Source of the DNA: Methylocystis silviterrae
GTDB taxonomy: Bacteria > Pseudomonadota > Alphaproteobacteria > Rhizobiales > Beijerinckiaceae
Reading direction: 5' to 3'
DNA length: 64,000 nt
NCBI RefSeq assembly: GCF_013350005.1
Contig: NZ_JABVWW010000013.1
Location: 33,317 to 97,316 of the forward strand
Shown here: one piece after another, positions 27,858-37,685 of the stretch
How the letters are laid out: each line of letters starts with the position of its first letter
Position numbering within the stretch: position 1 is the stretch's first letter
Notes under the pieces: model-generated
Database searches by the model: none
What the model was told of the DNA's origin: nothing
Seen by the model: the letters and a program-made list of their open reading frames with translations, nothing else
Made by a program: the position numbers and the translations under genes

Positions 27858-28343
27858 CTAGAGATGGGCGAGCGTGGCTTCGGCGGTCGAGACCGTCGCT
27901 TCGCTCGAATTCTCTTCGACATTGATCCATTTGACGACGCCGTCGTCGATAAGCGCCGAATAGCGCTTGCCGCGCACGCCAAGCCCCGCGTCGGTTAGAT
28001 CGAGTTCGACGCCGAGCGCTTTGGCGAAGGTCGCCGAACCATCGGCGAGCGCGTCGATCTTGTCGCCGCCTCCCGACTCCTTCACCCAGGCGTCGAGCGC
28101 GAAAATGTCATTGACCGCCGTGACCGCCACCGCGTCCACGCCTTTGGATTTGATTTCATCCGCCTTGGCGATGAAGCCGGGCAGATGTTTCTTGTGGCAA
28201 GTCGGCGTATAGGCGCCGGGAACGCTGAAGAGCGCCACCCTGCGTCCCGCAAAATAGTCTTTCGTGGCGACCGGCTCAGGTCCATTCTTGCCCATGACGG
28301 TCAACTTCACGTCGGGGAGTCGGTCTCCAGCTTTAATGGTCAT
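27858..28343 (-). CDS. Peroxiredoxin (Prx5-like, redoxin family)
   Basis: 161 aa. The peroxidatic Cys is in PGAYTPTCHKKHLPGF, the Prx5/hybrid signature. The rest follows the family (VDAVAVTAVNDIFALDAW; GLGVRGKRYSALIDDG). It reduces peroxides with thiols or glutaredoxin. Convergent with pgk, 40 bases apart. Confidence 0.94.
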   Translation of the reverse strand: MTIKAGDRLPDVKLTVMGKNGPEPVATKDYFAGRRVALFSVPGAYTPTCHKKHLPGFIAKADEIKSKGVDAVAVTAVNDIFALDAWVKESGGGDKIDALADGSATFAKALGVELDLTDAGLGVRGKRYSALIDDGVVKWINVEENSSEATVSTAEATLAHL

Positions 28344-28513
28344 GCACGATCTCGCTCTGATTTGGGGTAAGGCCCAGAACTAGATAGCGCGCTTCCTGGC
28401 TTTGTGTCGCGTGCGCGGCGCGACTTGCTTGCAGCGCACTTGTGAGCTTCGCCGAGGCGAGGCAACATGCGCAAGCGGCCGGCGCAGACGATTCGCTTCT
28501 GGAGGACGGGCCA

Positions 28514-29029
28514 ATGTCGGATTCTTCGAATGGAGGCGGCGGCGAGACGCCCCCCTCCGCATGGGTATGGAGCCAGTATCGCGCCGTGTTGCCTGATTCG
28601 CCCGATTCGCCAGCGCGACGCGCGCCGGTCCTCACAAAGAAGAGCGTGCAAACGCCGCCGCCGCGGCCCGCATCCGATCCGCCGCCGCCACGACGCTCCG
28701 GCGGGGGTGGGGGCGGGATCGCCTTCTTGGTGGCGCTCGCAATTCTGACTCTTGCCGCAGCGACGTGGTGGTTCGCCGCCTCGCGGTCGCAGCCTCCCGC
28801 TCCCGATGCGCAGCCCGTCGAAGAGAGCGGCGCGCCGAGCGCGCCGCCGCCCGAACCCGAGGTTGCGCCGCCGGCTGAATCCGCTGCTCCGTCTTCACCG
28901 GAGGAGGCCGCCCCGCCGGCGCAGCCTTCGCCGCCGGCCGCGGCGCCGCCGGCCGAGCGGGGCGCTGAGCCCCGCGCCCGGACGGAACCCGGCGCGAAGC
29001 GGAAAAAGCCCAAGAACCGGCCTCACTAA
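28514..29029 (+). CDS. Single-pass membrane protein with Pro/Ala-rich tail, unknown function
   Basis: 171 aa. One transmembrane helix (IAFLVALAILTLAAATWWFAA, about residues 68-88) follows a Pro/Gly-rich cytoplasmic segment. The C-terminal third is low-complexity Pro, Ala and Glu ending in a basic stretch (KRKKPKNRPH). GGAGG at 28501-28505 with 8-base spacing selects the ATG at 28514 over the upstream GTG at 28442. No domain recognised. Confidence 0.6.
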   Translation: MSDSSNGGGGETPPSAWVWSQYRAVLPDSPDSPARRAPVLTKKSVQTPPPRPASDPPPPRRSGGGGGGIAFLVALAILTLAAATWWFAASRSQPPAPDAQPVEESGAPSAPPPEPEVAPPAESAAPSSPEEAAPPAQPSPPAAAPPAERGAEPRARTEPGAKRKKPKNRPH

Positions 29030-29039
29030 CGAGGGCGGT

Positions 29040-29474
29040 TCAGGTGCGCCAGGGATGCTCGGGAAGATCCCAAACGCCGAGCGTCTCGACGCCCGCCTGC
29101 GCGACCGCATGATCATTCTCGACGGCCGAACCGCTGACGCCGATGGCGCCGATCATCACGCCGTCTGCGTCGACGATGGGGAGTCCGCCGGGAAAGGTGA
29201 TGAGCCCGTCATTCGAATGCTCGATGCCGTAGAGCGGTCCGCCCGGTTGCGACAGCTTGCCGATCTGCCCGGTCGGCATGCCGAAGAAGACGGCGGTCTT
29301 CGCCTTTTTCATCGCAATGTCGATGCTGCCGACCCAGGCGTCGTCCATCCGCTCGAACGCCTTTAGGACGCCGCCGGAATCGACGACGGCGATGCACATC
29401 TGTGTGCCGAGCTCGATGGCCTTCCGGCGCGCCGCGGCGATCGCCTTGTCGGCCTGTTCAATCGAAACATGCAT
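29040..29474 (-). CDS. GlcG/HbpS family heme-binding-like protein
   Basis: 144 aa. The GlcG/HbpS (DUF336) pattern is clear: [38 protein letters not shown], then [22 protein letters not shown]. Members bind heme or sit with glycolate and other oxidase operons; exact role open. GGGAGA 7 bases before the ATG. Only 10 bases separate it from the convergent upstream gene stop. Confidence 0.88.
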   Translation of the reverse strand: MHVSIEQADKAIAAARRKAIELGTQMCIAVVDSGGVLKAFERMDDAWVGSIDIAMKKAKTAVFFGMPTGQIGKLSQPGGPLYGIEHSNDGLITFPGGLPIVDADGVMIGAIGVSGSAVENDHAVAQAGVETLGVWDLPEHPWRT

Positions 29475-29567
29475 TCGCCGATCTCCCTTTTGAAAAAACA
29501 GCGGCCCCTAGGGGTCGTCGATGACGAAAGTAGAGTGGTGGCGGTCCGAGGGACGCCAGCTGCGCGA

Positions 29568-30299
29568 TTAATTCGAAGGCGTCTCGAGCGCGCGGGAGAT
29601 CAGCGCCTTGGCGTCCGCGCTGTCCCAGGCGGCGGGACCGTTCATCAGCCCGATCTGGCAGCCGTCGGGGCCGATCAGCAGCGTGGTGGGGAGGCCCAGC
29701 GCTTTGCCCGATTGCTTCATCTCATAGAAGAGGTTGGCCTTTGGGTCGCCGTAATAGGTCAGCGACTTGACGCCCGTCTCAGCGAGAAACGCCTTCGCCC
29801 GTTCAAGACGGGTCGTATCGACGTTGACGGCGACGACTTGAAAGTTCTGCCCGGCGAAGGCCTCCTGGAGCCTGTCGAGCGCCGGCATCTCGGCGCGGCA
29901 GGGCACGCACCAGGTCGCCCAGATATTGAGGAGCGCCGTCTTGCCTTTGAAAGAGCCGAGCGAAACCGGCGCGCCGTCGGGCCCGTCGAAGGCGTAGTCC
30001 GGCATCGGCTCCGGCTTAGTGGCGATCGTCATCGCCGCGACTTCGCCCTTGGCGAGATCCTTCACATTGGCGGCGATTTTCGCCGAGGCGGCGCATGCGG
30101 CGTCGCCCTCAGCCGGGGCGGCCGCGCTCTGCTGAGCCTCGCCGGCGGGGCCGACGCCCTCGTCAACCGCGCCGGCAGGCGGTTTCTTGCCGCCCATGCT
30201 GCCGATCACGTATAGAAACGCCACGCTTGCCGCGATTGTTATCGAGGCCGCCTTCACGACAAGTAGGAAAGATCGCGGGGGCGGTGGCGGTTTGGCCAT
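29568..30299 (-). CDS. tlpA: TlpA-like thiol:disulfide interchange protein, membrane anchored
   Basis: 243 aa. N-terminal membrane anchor ([17 protein letters not shown]), a Pro/Ala linker, then a thioredoxin domain with active site [13 protein letters not shown] and cis-Pro segment GLPTTLLI. TlpA proteins reduce periplasmic cysteines, for example in cytochrome c or CuA oxidase assembly. Divergent from argH across 24 bases, an arrangement typical for Rhizobiales. Confidence 0.88.
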   Translation of the reverse strand: MAKPPPPPRSFLLVVKAASITIAASVAFLYVIGSMGGKKPPAGAVDEGVGPAGEAQQSAAAPAEGDAACAASAKIAANVKDLAKGEVAAMTIATKPEPMPDYAFDGPDGAPVSLGSFKGKTALLNIWATWCVPCRAEMPALDRLQEAFAGQNFQVVAVNVDTTRLERAKAFLAETGVKSLTYYGDPKANLFYEMKQSGKALGLPTTLLIGPDGCQIGLMNGPAAWDSADAKALISRALETPSN

Positions 30300-30323
30300 G
30301 AGGCGTGGGCTCCGAGGTTAAAA

Positions 30324-31709
30324 ATGACGAGCAAGATATGGGGCGGACGCTTCAAAAGCGCAACCGACGCGGTTCTGGAGGCGATCAACGTCTCGATCGA
30401 CTTCGACAAGCGCCTCGGCCTGCAGGACGTCCGCGGCTCGCTCGCCCATGTCGCCATGCTCGGCGAAACGGGGATCGTGTCGCGCGACGACGCGGCGAAG
30501 ATCGCCGATGGATTAGAGCGAGTCAAAGCGGAAATCGAAAACGAGCGCTTCCATTTTTCGCGCGCGCTCGAAGACATTCACATGAACGTCGAGTCGCGCC
30601 TTGCCGAGCTGATCGGGCCGACGGCGGGGCGCCTGCACACGGCGCGCTCGCGCAACGACCAGGTGGCGACCGATTTCCGACTCTACATTCGCGACCAGAT
30701 CGACGGCCTGGATGCCGAACTCGCCGATCTGCAGCTGGCGCTGGCGACCCGCGCGCGGGAAGAGGCGGCAAGCGTCATGCCCGGCTTCACGCATCTGCAA
30801 TCGGCGCAGCCGGTGACGCTCGGCCATCATCTGCTCGCCTATGTCGAAATGATCGCGCGCGACCGCGGACGTCTTCGCGACGCGCGCGCGCGCCTGAACG
30901 AATGTCCGCTCGGCGCAGCGGCGCTGGCCGGGACGAGCTTTCCGATCGACCGCGCGATGACAGCGGGCGCGCTCGGCTTCGATCGGCCGACGGCGAATTC
31001 GCTCGACAGCGTCTCAGATCGCGACTTCGTTCTGGAGACGCTGAGCGCGGCGGCGATCTGCGCCACGCATCTGTCGCGCTTCGCCGAAGAGATCGTGCTG
31101 TGGACGACGCCACAATTCGGCTTCATCGCGCTGTCCGATAAATTCACCACCGGCTCGTCGATCATGCCGCAGAAGCGCAATCCCGACGCCGCCGAACTCG
31201 CGCGCGGCAAATCGGGCCGCGTCATCGGCGCGCTTGTCGCGCTGCTCGTCGTCATGAAGGGCCTGCCGCTCGCCTATTCGAAGGACATGCAGGAGGATAA
31301 GGAAGGCGCCTTCGACGCGCTCGACACCTTATCGCTCTGCATCGCCGCCATCGCCGGCATGGTCCGCGACATGCGCGTCGACCGCGCGCGGATGAAGGCG
31401 GCGGCCGGCGCGGGCTATGCGACCGCGACCGACCTTGCCGACTGGCTGGTGCGGGCGCTGTCGTTGCCGTTTCGCGAAGCGCACCACGTCACCGGCCGCA
31501 TCGTCGCGCTCGCTGAAGCGCGCGGGGTTGGTCTTGAGGATTTGACGCTCGAGGAGATGCGGAGCGTCGAACCGCGCATCAACGCCGATGTTTGCGACGT
31601 GCTCGGCGTCGAGAAGTCGGTGCAAAGCCGCAGGAGCTTCGGAGGCACGGCGCCCGACAATGTGCGCGCCGCCGCGCAAGTCTGGCTCGACAGATTGAAG
31701 GACAAATGA
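30324..31709 (+). CDS. argH: Argininosuccinate lyase
   Basis: 461 aa. It cleaves argininosuccinate to arginine and fumarate. Fumarase-superfamily signature [16 protein letters not shown], plus [27 protein letters not shown] and [18 protein letters not shown]. Its stop overlaps the next gene (ATGA). Confidence 0.97.
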   Translation: MTSKIWGGRFKSATDAVLEAINVSIDFDKRLGLQDVRGSLAHVAMLGETGIVSRDDAAKIADGLERVKAEIENERFHFSRALEDIHMNVESRLAELIGPTAGRLHTARSRNDQVATDFRLYIRDQIDGLDAELADLQLALATRAREEAASVMPGFTHLQSAQPVTLGHHLLAYVEMIARDRGRLRDARARLNECPLGAAALAGTSFPIDRAMTAGALGFDRPTANSLDSVSDRDFVLETLSAAAICATHLSRFAEEIVLWTTPQFGFIALSDKFTTGSSIMPQKRNPDAAELARGKSGRVIGALVALLVVMKGLPLAYSKDMQEDKEGAFDALDTLSLCIAAIAGMVRDMRVDRARMKAAAGAGYATATDLADWLVRALSLPFREAHHVTGRIVALAEARGVGLEDLTLEEMRSVEPRINADVCDVLGVEKSVQSRRSFGGTAPDNVRAAAQVWLDRLKDK

Positions 31710-32317
31710 ACGACATTTCGCCGCGACTCTATCTCGCGACCCCGCCGCTTGCCGACGCGGCGGCATTTGCGCCTGCGCTCAACGAGGCGCTCGCGGCGGG
31801 CGACGTCGCGAGCCTGCTCATTCGTTTCGCCGATGCCGACGAGCGCGGTCAGGAAGCGATCGTGCGCGCTCTGGCGCCCGCCGCGCAGGATAAGGGCGTA
31901 GCGGTCCTTGTCGCGGCGGCGCCCAATGTCGCGCTGCGCGCCGGCGCCGATGGCGTCCATGTCGCCGGCAGCGGCGAAGCGCTTGTCGAGGCCATCAAGA
32001 AACTCTCGCCCCGCTACATCGTCGGCGCCGGAGATATCGAGACGCGCGACGACGCCATGCGCGCGGGCGAGTTAAGCGCCGACTATGTGATGTTTTCGGA
32101 TCTTGACCGTGAAGCGCTCATCGAGCGCGTCGCCTGGTGGGCGGAGCTTTTCAACACGCCCTGCGTCGCTCGCGCGGAATCGCTCGACGATGTCGCCTCG
32201 CTCGTTCAGGCGGGCGCCGACTTCGTGCGGCTCGACGACGCGGTCTGGAGCGACGCGCGCGGTCCGGCGGCGGCGGTGGCGGAGGCGCAGGCGAGGCTTA
32301 AGGGAGAGCAGCAGTGA
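31706..32317 (+). CDS. ThiE-like TIM-barrel protein (thiamine phosphate synthase paralogue)
   Basis: 203 aa. It shows the ThiE barrel pattern [55 protein letters not shown]. The segments that bind pyrophosphate and pyrimidine in true ThiE (QxRxK, NDYW, STHD) are changed, so it is unlikely to be the main thiamine enzyme, especially as a canonical ThiE is encoded at 20 kb. Coupled to argH by ATGA and to the Sel1 gene region; role unknown. Confidence 0.7.
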   Translation: MNDISPRLYLATPPLADAAAFAPALNEALAAGDVASLLIRFADADERGQEAIVRALAPAAQDKGVAVLVAAAPNVALRAGADGVHVAGSGEALVEAIKKLSPRYIVGAGDIETRDDAMRAGELSADYVMFSDLDREALIERVAWWAELFNTPCVARAESLDDVASLVQAGADFVRLDDAVWSDARGPAAAVAEAQARLKGEQQ

Positions 32318-32341
32318 CCCGAGGGCGATCGAGCGAAAGGC

Positions 32342-32463
32342 TTCCTCATCCTGAGGAGGCCCCGAAGGGGTCGTCTCGAAGGACGAGGAAGCCGCTCACT
32401 TTTTTGTTTCCATTCGCCCTCGTCCTTCGAGGCTCGCTTCGCTCGCGCCTCAGGATGAGGGCG
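32342..32463. repeat. Palindromic repeat of the CCTCATCCTGAGGA...TCGAAGGACGAGG type
   Basis: Outer inverted arms CTTCCTCATCCTGAGG and CCTCAGGATGAGGGCG; inner inverted arms TCGAAGGACGAGG and CCTCGTCCTTCGA. The 122-bp element follows the stop of the ThiE-like gene and runs into the start of the Sel1 gene. Similar palindromes are frequent in Rhizobiales genomes. Confidence 0.75.
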
Positions 32464-33351
32464 AAGATCGAGCGATTGCTCGCGACGCTCGCGATCGTTG
32501 CCATTTTGGCGCCTGCCGCGGGGGCCGCCAATGATGCGCCGCCCGCGCCAGACTTCGCCTTTGGCGCCTATCAGCGCGGGGATTATCTGGTCGCGATGAA
32601 GGAGGCGAAAAAGCGCATCGCCGCCAATCCGAAGGATGCGGCCGCGCTCACCCTTATCGGTCAGCTTTACCTCGAAGGCGCGGGCGTGGGGCGTGACCTC
32701 TCGACCGCGATGGAATGGTTCAAGCGGGGCGCCGACGCCGGCGATAAAGAAGCGGCCTATCTCTACGGCGCTGCGGCGCTCAATGGCGCCGGCGCGCCGA
32801 AGAACCGCGCCGTCGCGCGCGCCTATCTGGAAAAGGCCGCTGCGCAGGATCATCCCGCCGCCCTCCATCTGATCGGGGAGATCGCCCTCGAAAATGAGGG
32901 CGCGCCGTCGGACTTCGGCAGAGCGTCTGATTATTTCCGCCGCGCCGCCGCCAAGGGCGACGCCGACTCGCTCTACGCGCTTGGCCTTCTCTACAAGACC
33001 GGCAGAGGCGTTCCCAAGGACGAGCGCGAAGCCGCGGAGTGGTTCAGGCGCGCGGCCGAGCTGGACTTCGCGCCGGCAATGGTCGAATTCGCCGTTCTCC
33101 AGTTCAATGGCGTCGGCGCGTCACGCGACCGTGGCGCAGCCGTGCAATGGTTTCGCAAAGCGGCGGCGAAGGGCAACGCCGTCGCGCAAAACCGTCTCGC
33201 GCATATTCTCGGAGAAGGCCTCGGAGTCGAGACCAATCTCGCCGAGGCGCGCGAGTGGCGTGACAAATCGCGCGAAGCCGGCCTGAACGATCCCTCGCTC
33301 GATTACCTCTCGAGCGCGTCCGCGCCGGCGAAGCCGACCGCCGTAAAATGA
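32455..33351 (+). CDS. Secreted Sel1-repeat (SLR) protein
   Basis: 298 aa. Signal peptide (IERLLATLAIVAILAPAAGAA), then about six Sel1 repeats of the form LYxxGxGVxxDxxxAxxWFxxAA (LYLEGAGVGRDLSTAMEWFKRGA; LYKTGRGVPKDEREAAEWFRRAA). These act as protein-protein scaffolds, often in the periplasm. The ATG used is the last part of the palindromic repeat (CAGGATGAGG). The frame is also open through the repeat to a GTG at 32314 that overlaps the previous stop, but that extension is just translated repeat. Confidence 0.82.
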   Translation: MRAKIERLLATLAIVAILAPAAGAANDAPPAPDFAFGAYQRGDYLVAMKEAKKRIAANPKDAAALTLIGQLYLEGAGVGRDLSTAMEWFKRGADAGDKEAAYLYGAAALNGAGAPKNRAVARAYLEKAAAQDHPAALHLIGEIALENEGAPSDFGRASDYFRRAAAKGDADSLYALGLLYKTGRGVPKDEREAAEWFRRAAELDFAPAMVEFAVLQFNGVGASRDRGAAVQWFRKAAAKGNAVAQNRLAHILGEGLGVETNLAEAREWRDKSREAGLNDPSLDYLSSASAPAKPTAVK

Positions 33352-34247
33352 GCGCCGGCGGCGCGAGCGCGGCGACGCGGCGGACCGTCGCCTTCCTTCG
33401 CCGTTTCGTTAAGCCGCGCATCCTGGCGTTGACGGCGCCTTTGCGCGGCCTCCAGCGGCTTGTCGAAATGCTGTCTCCCGAACGGCGCGCGCCTTTCGCG
33501 GCAAAGATTCCTGGCGATTGGACTCCTGCTTCAGGGAGCGCGATTGCGACGCTGTTCTATCTTCACGGCGGCGCCTTTCTCATCGGGTCGCCGCGGCTTT
33601 TTCGCTATGTTTCGCGCGCGTTCGCGCGTGCGGGCTTCGATGTCTTTGCGCCAGCCTATCGGCTTGCGCCGGAGCATATCTTTCCCGCCGCGCTCGAAGA
33701 TGTCTTGCGCGCCTATCGGACCTTGACCGAGGCGCGGCCAGGACCCTTCGTCATCGTTGGAGATTCCGCCGGCGGCGGACTTGCGGTGTCGCTGATGCTG
33801 CGCATACGCGAGGAAGGCTTGCGGCCGCCCGTCGCCGCGGCGCTGTCCTCGCCCTGGGTCGATCTCGCCGCGACCGGCGCCTCGATGCGCGAGAATGAAA
33901 ATCGTGACCCGCTGTTCACGCGCAAGGACATTCTGCTCGGCGCTCGCACCGTGCTGGGACGCCAAAGCGCCAGAAATCCGCTCGCTTCGCCGATCTACGC
34001 CGATCTCTCCCGCCTGCCGCCGATGCTCGTTCACGTCGGCGCGGACGAAGTGCTGAGAGACGATTCGACGCGGCTCGTCGCGCGCGCAAGGCAGGCGGGG
34101 GTCGACGCGCGGCTCGAGATCTGGCCTTGCGTGCCGCACGCCTGGCAGCTGATGAGTTTTCTCCCCGAAGCGCGAGACTCGCGGGCGAAAGCGATCGAAT
34201 TTTTGAAGGCGCGGGTGGCGGAAGCGTCCGCGCGAGGCGCGCTCTAG
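33348..34247 (+). CDS. Alpha/beta hydrolase, hormone-sensitive lipase (acetyl esterase) family
   Basis: 299 aa. Oxyanion-hole motif HGGAF in FYLHGGAFLIGSP, nucleophile Ser in VGDSAGGGLAVSL, catalytic Asp near VHVGADEVLRDD and His in VPHAWQL. Likely a short-chain carboxylesterase. Its ATG overlaps the Sel1 gene stop, so it ends the argH-led gene string. Confidence 0.9.
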   Translation: MSAGGASAATRRTVAFLRRFVKPRILALTAPLRGLQRLVEMLSPERRAPFAAKIPGDWTPASGSAIATLFYLHGGAFLIGSPRLFRYVSRAFARAGFDVFAPAYRLAPEHIFPAALEDVLRAYRTLTEARPGPFVIVGDSAGGGLAVSLMLRIREEGLRPPVAAALSSPWVDLAATGASMRENENRDPLFTRKDILLGARTVLGRQSARNPLASPIYADLSRLPPMLVHVGADEVLRDDSTRLVARARQAGVDARLEIWPCVPHAWQLMSFLPEARDSRAKAIEFLKARVAEASARGAL

Positions 34248-34248
34248 C

Positions 34249-35367
34249 TCAGCGCCCCGCGCTGCCCCAGGGACCGCGCGGCGGCCAGAGCGGATGGCGT
34301 CCGTCCTTGGGCAGGAAGGCGGCCTCGTCCTCACGCGGCGCAACGATCGCCTCGCGTTCTTCTCCTAAAGCCGCGACCGACACATCCCGGCCGCCGCCGA
34401 ATTCGACGAGCGCCGCGACACGCGCATCGACGCTCGGATGGCTCGCAAGCCAGCCGAACTCCGGATGCAGCGCCGGCGTTTCGATGAAGAAATATTGCAT
34501 GCGCGAGGGCATGTTCGGAATCGCCGCATGCGCTTCGATCTTGCGCAGCGCCGAGATCATCGCGTCGGGGTTCTTCGTCAGTTCGACGCTGCCGGCGTCG
34601 GCGAGGAATTCGCGCGAGCGCGACAGCGCGAAGCGGATCAGCACGGAGGCGCCCCAGCTCAGCGCGATGATGAACAGGGCGATGAGAATGGCGAGCGCCG
34701 CGCCGCCATTGCCTCTTCGGCCATTGTCGCTTTCGGGGCGATGCGGCGAGAAGCCGAAAGGAAAATCCCAGCGGCGGATCGTCAGATCGGCGACGAAGGC
34801 GAAAATGCCGGCGAAAATCACGGCGATCACGAGAAGCTGAACGTCGCGGTTGCGAATGTGGGTCAGTTCATGCGCGAGGACCGCCTCGAGCTCGGCGTCG
34901 GTCAGATAGCGCGTCAGACCACGGGTCACCGCGATCTTGTACTCCCCCTCTTTAAGCCCCGAGGCGTAGGCGTTGAGCGCATCGCTCTCAATCATCTGCA
35001 GGGCGGGAATCGGGACGCCCCGCGAGATGCAGAGATTTTCGAGCAGATTGTAGACGCGCGGCGATTCGGCGCGCGACAGGTTCGCGGCCCCGGTGGCGAA
35101 GTCGATCATCTTCTGATGGAAGAGATAGGCGATGACGAACCAGACGCCCGCCGCGACGACGCCGATCGGCCAGCCGCGTTTCAGGTCATCGACCGCCAGC
35201 GCCAGGATGTAGTCGAAAGGCGCACCAGGCCGCGCGCTCATCGCCTCGATCAGCAGCGCGAAGGAGAACATCAGCGCAAGAAGCAGAACGACGAAGCCGG
35301 CGAGCAGAAAGGCCGAGCGCAGTTCGTTGGCGCGAATGTGGGAATAAAGGCCGTAGGCTTTGAACAT
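34249..35367 (-). CDS. M48 family zinc metallopeptidase (HtpX-like), membrane bound
   Basis: 372 aa. Four hydrophobic segments (AFLLAGFVVLLLALMFSFALL; WPIGVVAAGVWFVIAYLF; LVIAVIFAGIFAFVADL; ALAILIALFIIAL). The zinc motif HELTH is in AVLAHELTHIRNRD, with the Glu ligand in SREFLADAGSVELT. HtpX-type proteases remove faulty membrane proteins. Start ATG 35367 precedes MFKAYGLYSHIRANE. It lies 76 bases after lemA, a common pair. A C-terminal cytoplasmic tail of about 60 residues is unassigned. Confidence 0.88.
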   Translation of the reverse strand: MFKAYGLYSHIRANELRSAFLLAGFVVLLLALMFSFALLIEAMSARPGAPFDYILALAVDDLKRGWPIGVVAAGVWFVIAYLFHQKMIDFATGAANLSRAESPRVYNLLENLCISRGVPIPALQMIESDALNAYASGLKEGEYKIAVTRGLTRYLTDAELEAVLAHELTHIRNRDVQLLVIAVIFAGIFAFVADLTIRRWDFPFGFSPHRPESDNGRRGNGGAALAILIALFIIALSWGASVLIRFALSRSREFLADAGSVELTKNPDAMISALRKIEAHAAIPNMPSRMQYFFIETPALHPEFGWLASHPSVDARVAALVEFGGGRDVSVAALGEEREAIVAPREDEAAFLPKDGRHPLWPPRGPWGSAGR

Positions 35368-35443
35368 GGTGTTCCTGATCGCCGGTGAGGCGCTACTCCA
35401 AAGTTGGCCGCGATCCTTTAAAAGGAGCGGCGCTTCCGCGCGC

Positions 35444-36004
35444 CTAGAACTCCACCTTCGGCGGGGTTTCGATCGCCTTCTGCTGCGCTTCGTCCAACTC
35501 GAAATAATCGAGCGGCTCGAAGCCGAAGCGCTGCGCAATCAGGAAACCGGGAAAGCCCTCCCGCGTGGCGTTGTATTCGGCGACGGTATTGTTGAGGAAG
35601 CGCCGCGCCGCCGAAATCTTGTTTTCGATGTCCGACAGTTCGCTCTGCAGCTGCTGGAAATTCTGGTTCGCCTTCAGATCCGGATAGGCTTCCGACAGCG
35701 CGATCAGCCGCGAGAGCGCGCCGGTCAGCGCGCCCTCGGCCGCCCCTATCTGCGCCGGGCCCTGCGCGGTCACCGCGGCGTTGCGCGCCTTGACCACGTC
35801 ATCCAGCGTGCTTTTCTCATGGGCGGCGTAGCCCTTCACCGTCTCGACCAGATTGGGCACGAGATCGTGCCGCTGCTTGAGCTGCACATTGACGTCGGAA
35901 AAGGCCTGCTTGCCGCGCTGGCGCAACGACACGAGGCCGTTGTAGACGCTGACCAGCCAGAAGGCGACGGCGGCGACGAGGCCCAGAAAAATCAGCAAAG
36001 ACAT
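35444..36004 (-). CDS. lemA: LemA family protein
   Basis: 186 aa. N-terminal membrane anchor (LLIFLGLVAAVAFWLVSVYN), then the LemA helical bundle: LVSLRQRGKQAFSDVNVQLKQRHDLVPNLVETVKGYAAHE and RRFLNNTVAEYNATREGFPG. Function not settled. Its position directly before an M48 protease gene suggests joint action at the membrane. Confidence 0.93.
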   Translation of the reverse strand: MSLLIFLGLVAAVAFWLVSVYNGLVSLRQRGKQAFSDVNVQLKQRHDLVPNLVETVKGYAAHEKSTLDDVVKARNAAVTAQGPAQIGAAEGALTGALSRLIALSEAYPDLKANQNFQQLQSELSDIENKISAARRFLNNTVAEYNATREGFPGFLIAQRFGFEPLDYFELDEAQQKAIETPPKVEF

Positions 36005-36175
36005 GGCGCGCTCTCCAGGCGCCGCGCCGCTCCGCGCGGCGGCGATTATTTTTTACCCCTGCATGTTAGCCGCCTTTGGCGCCGAGGCAAAGACGCGCCG
36101 CTCCCCCCTTTCGATTTGACGGACGCGCCGGTCGCGCCTATCTCATGGAAACGCAAAGAGCCACGGCGAAACACA

Positions 36176-36742
36176 ATGGCCATTCTGCCGATCATCACCC
36201 TTCCGGATCCGCTGCTGCGAAAGATTTCCGAACCTGTCGACCGTGTCGACGCGGAGGTGCGGCGTCTGCTCGACGACATGCTGGAGACCATGTACGAGGC
36301 GCCCGGCGTCGGCCTCGCGGCGATCCAGGTCGCGGTGGCCAAGCGCATCGTCGTCGTCGATGTCGGCAAGACTGAGGAGACGCGTTCGCCGCTCTTCCTC
36401 ATCAACCCGGAAATCATCTGGGCGTCGGAGGAATTAAGCGTCTATCAGGAAGGCTGCCTGTCCGTGCCCGACTATTTCGAAGACGTGAAGCGGCCGGCGC
36501 GGGTGCGTGTGCGTCATCTCGACCGGGACAGCGCGGTTCAGGAATTCGACGCCGAAGGGCTGCTCGCGACCGTGGTGCAGCACGAACTGGATCACCTCGA
36601 AGGCGGCCTTTTCATCGACCATCTCTCGCGCTTAAAGCGCGAGCGCGTCGTCAAGAAGTTCAGCAAGGCGGCGCGCCACGACGAGATCGCCGCCCAGCAT
36701 CGCGCCGCCACGGAGCGTCAGTCGGAACAAGCCGGAGCCTGA
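36176..36742 (+). CDS. def: Peptide deformylase
   Basis: 188 aa. All three motifs: GVGLAAIQ, EGCLSVP (metal Cys) and QHELDHLEG (two metal His and catalytic Glu). It removes the formyl group from nascent proteins. The ATG at 36176 gives MAILPIITLPDPLL, the standard N-terminus. fmt follows, so formylation and deformylation are in one operon with truA. Confidence 0.96.
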   Translation: MAILPIITLPDPLLRKISEPVDRVDAEVRRLLDDMLETMYEAPGVGLAAIQVAVAKRIVVVDVGKTEETRSPLFLINPEIIWASEELSVYQEGCLSVPDYFEDVKRPARVRVRHLDRDSAVQEFDAEGLLATVVQHELDHLEGGLFIDHLSRLKRERVVKKFSKAARHDEIAAQHRAATERQSEQAGA

Positions 36743-36757
36743 CGATTGCGCGACAGA

Positions 36758-37684
36758 ATGCGCGTCGTCTTCATGGGCACGCCGGACTTCGCAGCCCGCC
36801 TGCTCAAGGAAATCATTTCTCGCGGCCACGAGATCGCGGCCGTCTATACGCAGCCGCCGCGTCCCGCCGGGCGCGGCATGGCGGAGAAGAAGTCCGCCGT
36901 CCACCTCTTGGCGGAGAGCCTCGGCCTTACCGTTCGTTCGCCGAAAAGCCTGAAGAACGCCGACGCGCAGGTGGACTTCGCCGCGCTTGGCGCCGACGTC
37001 GCCGTCGTCGCCGCCTATGGGCTGCTGCTGCCTCAGCCGATCCTCGACGCGCCGCGATACGGCTGCCTCAACCTGCATGGGTCGCTGCTGCCGCGTTGGC
37101 GCGGCGCCGCGCCGATTCAGCGCGCGATCATGGCGGGCGACGCCGAGAGCGGTGTCATGGTGATGAAGATGGAGGCCGGTCTCGACACCGGTCCCGTCGC
37201 CTTGACGGCGAAAACGCCGATCGGCGCCGAGATGACGGCGGGCGAGTTGCACGACCGTCTCGCCGAGCTCGGCGCGCCGCTGATGGCGCAGGCCCTCGAT
37301 CTGCTGGCGAAAGGCGAACTGCGCTTTACGCCGCAGGCCGAAAACGGCGCCTGCTATGCGCAAAAGATCGAGAAGGCTGAAGCGCGGCTCGATTGGCGCC
37401 GATCGGCGCAAGACCTCCATGATCTCGTGCGCGGCCTCTCCCCCTTTCCGGGCGCTTTTTTCGAAGCCGATCTCGGCCGTGGCCTCGAGCGCGTGAAGGT
37501 TTTGCGCGCGCGGGTCGAGGAGGGAGCGGGCGCGCCAGGCGCCGCGCTCGATGACGCCGGGCTCATCGCTTGTGGCGCGGGCGCGCTGCGGCTGCTGCGC
37601 GTGCAACGCGCGGGCAGGGGCGAAATGGAATTTGAAGAATTCGCGCGCGGCCGCAGGCTGACGCGTGGCGTTTCGCTCGCCTGA
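36758..37684 (+). CDS. fmt: Methionyl-tRNA formyltransferase
   Basis: 308 aa. [16 protein letters not shown] start, [20 protein letters not shown] with the catalytic region, and [11 protein letters not shown]. It formylates initiator Met-tRNA with 10-formyltetrahydrofolate. The ATG at 36758 fits the family; an in-frame TTG at 36746 is the alternative. It is 15 bases after def. Confidence 0.96.
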   Translation: MRVVFMGTPDFAARLLKEIISRGHEIAAVYTQPPRPAGRGMAEKKSAVHLLAESLGLTVRSPKSLKNADAQVDFAALGADVAVVAAYGLLLPQPILDAPRYGCLNLHGSLLPRWRGAAPIQRAIMAGDAESGVMVMKMEAGLDTGPVALTAKTPIGAEMTAGELHDRLAELGAPLMAQALDLLAKGELRFTPQAENGACYAQKIEKAEARLDWRRSAQDLHDLVRGLSPFPGAFFEADLGRGLERVKVLRARVEEGAGAPGAALDDAGLIACGAGALRLLRVQRAGRGEMEFEEFARGRRLTRGVSLA

Positions 37685-37685
37685 C

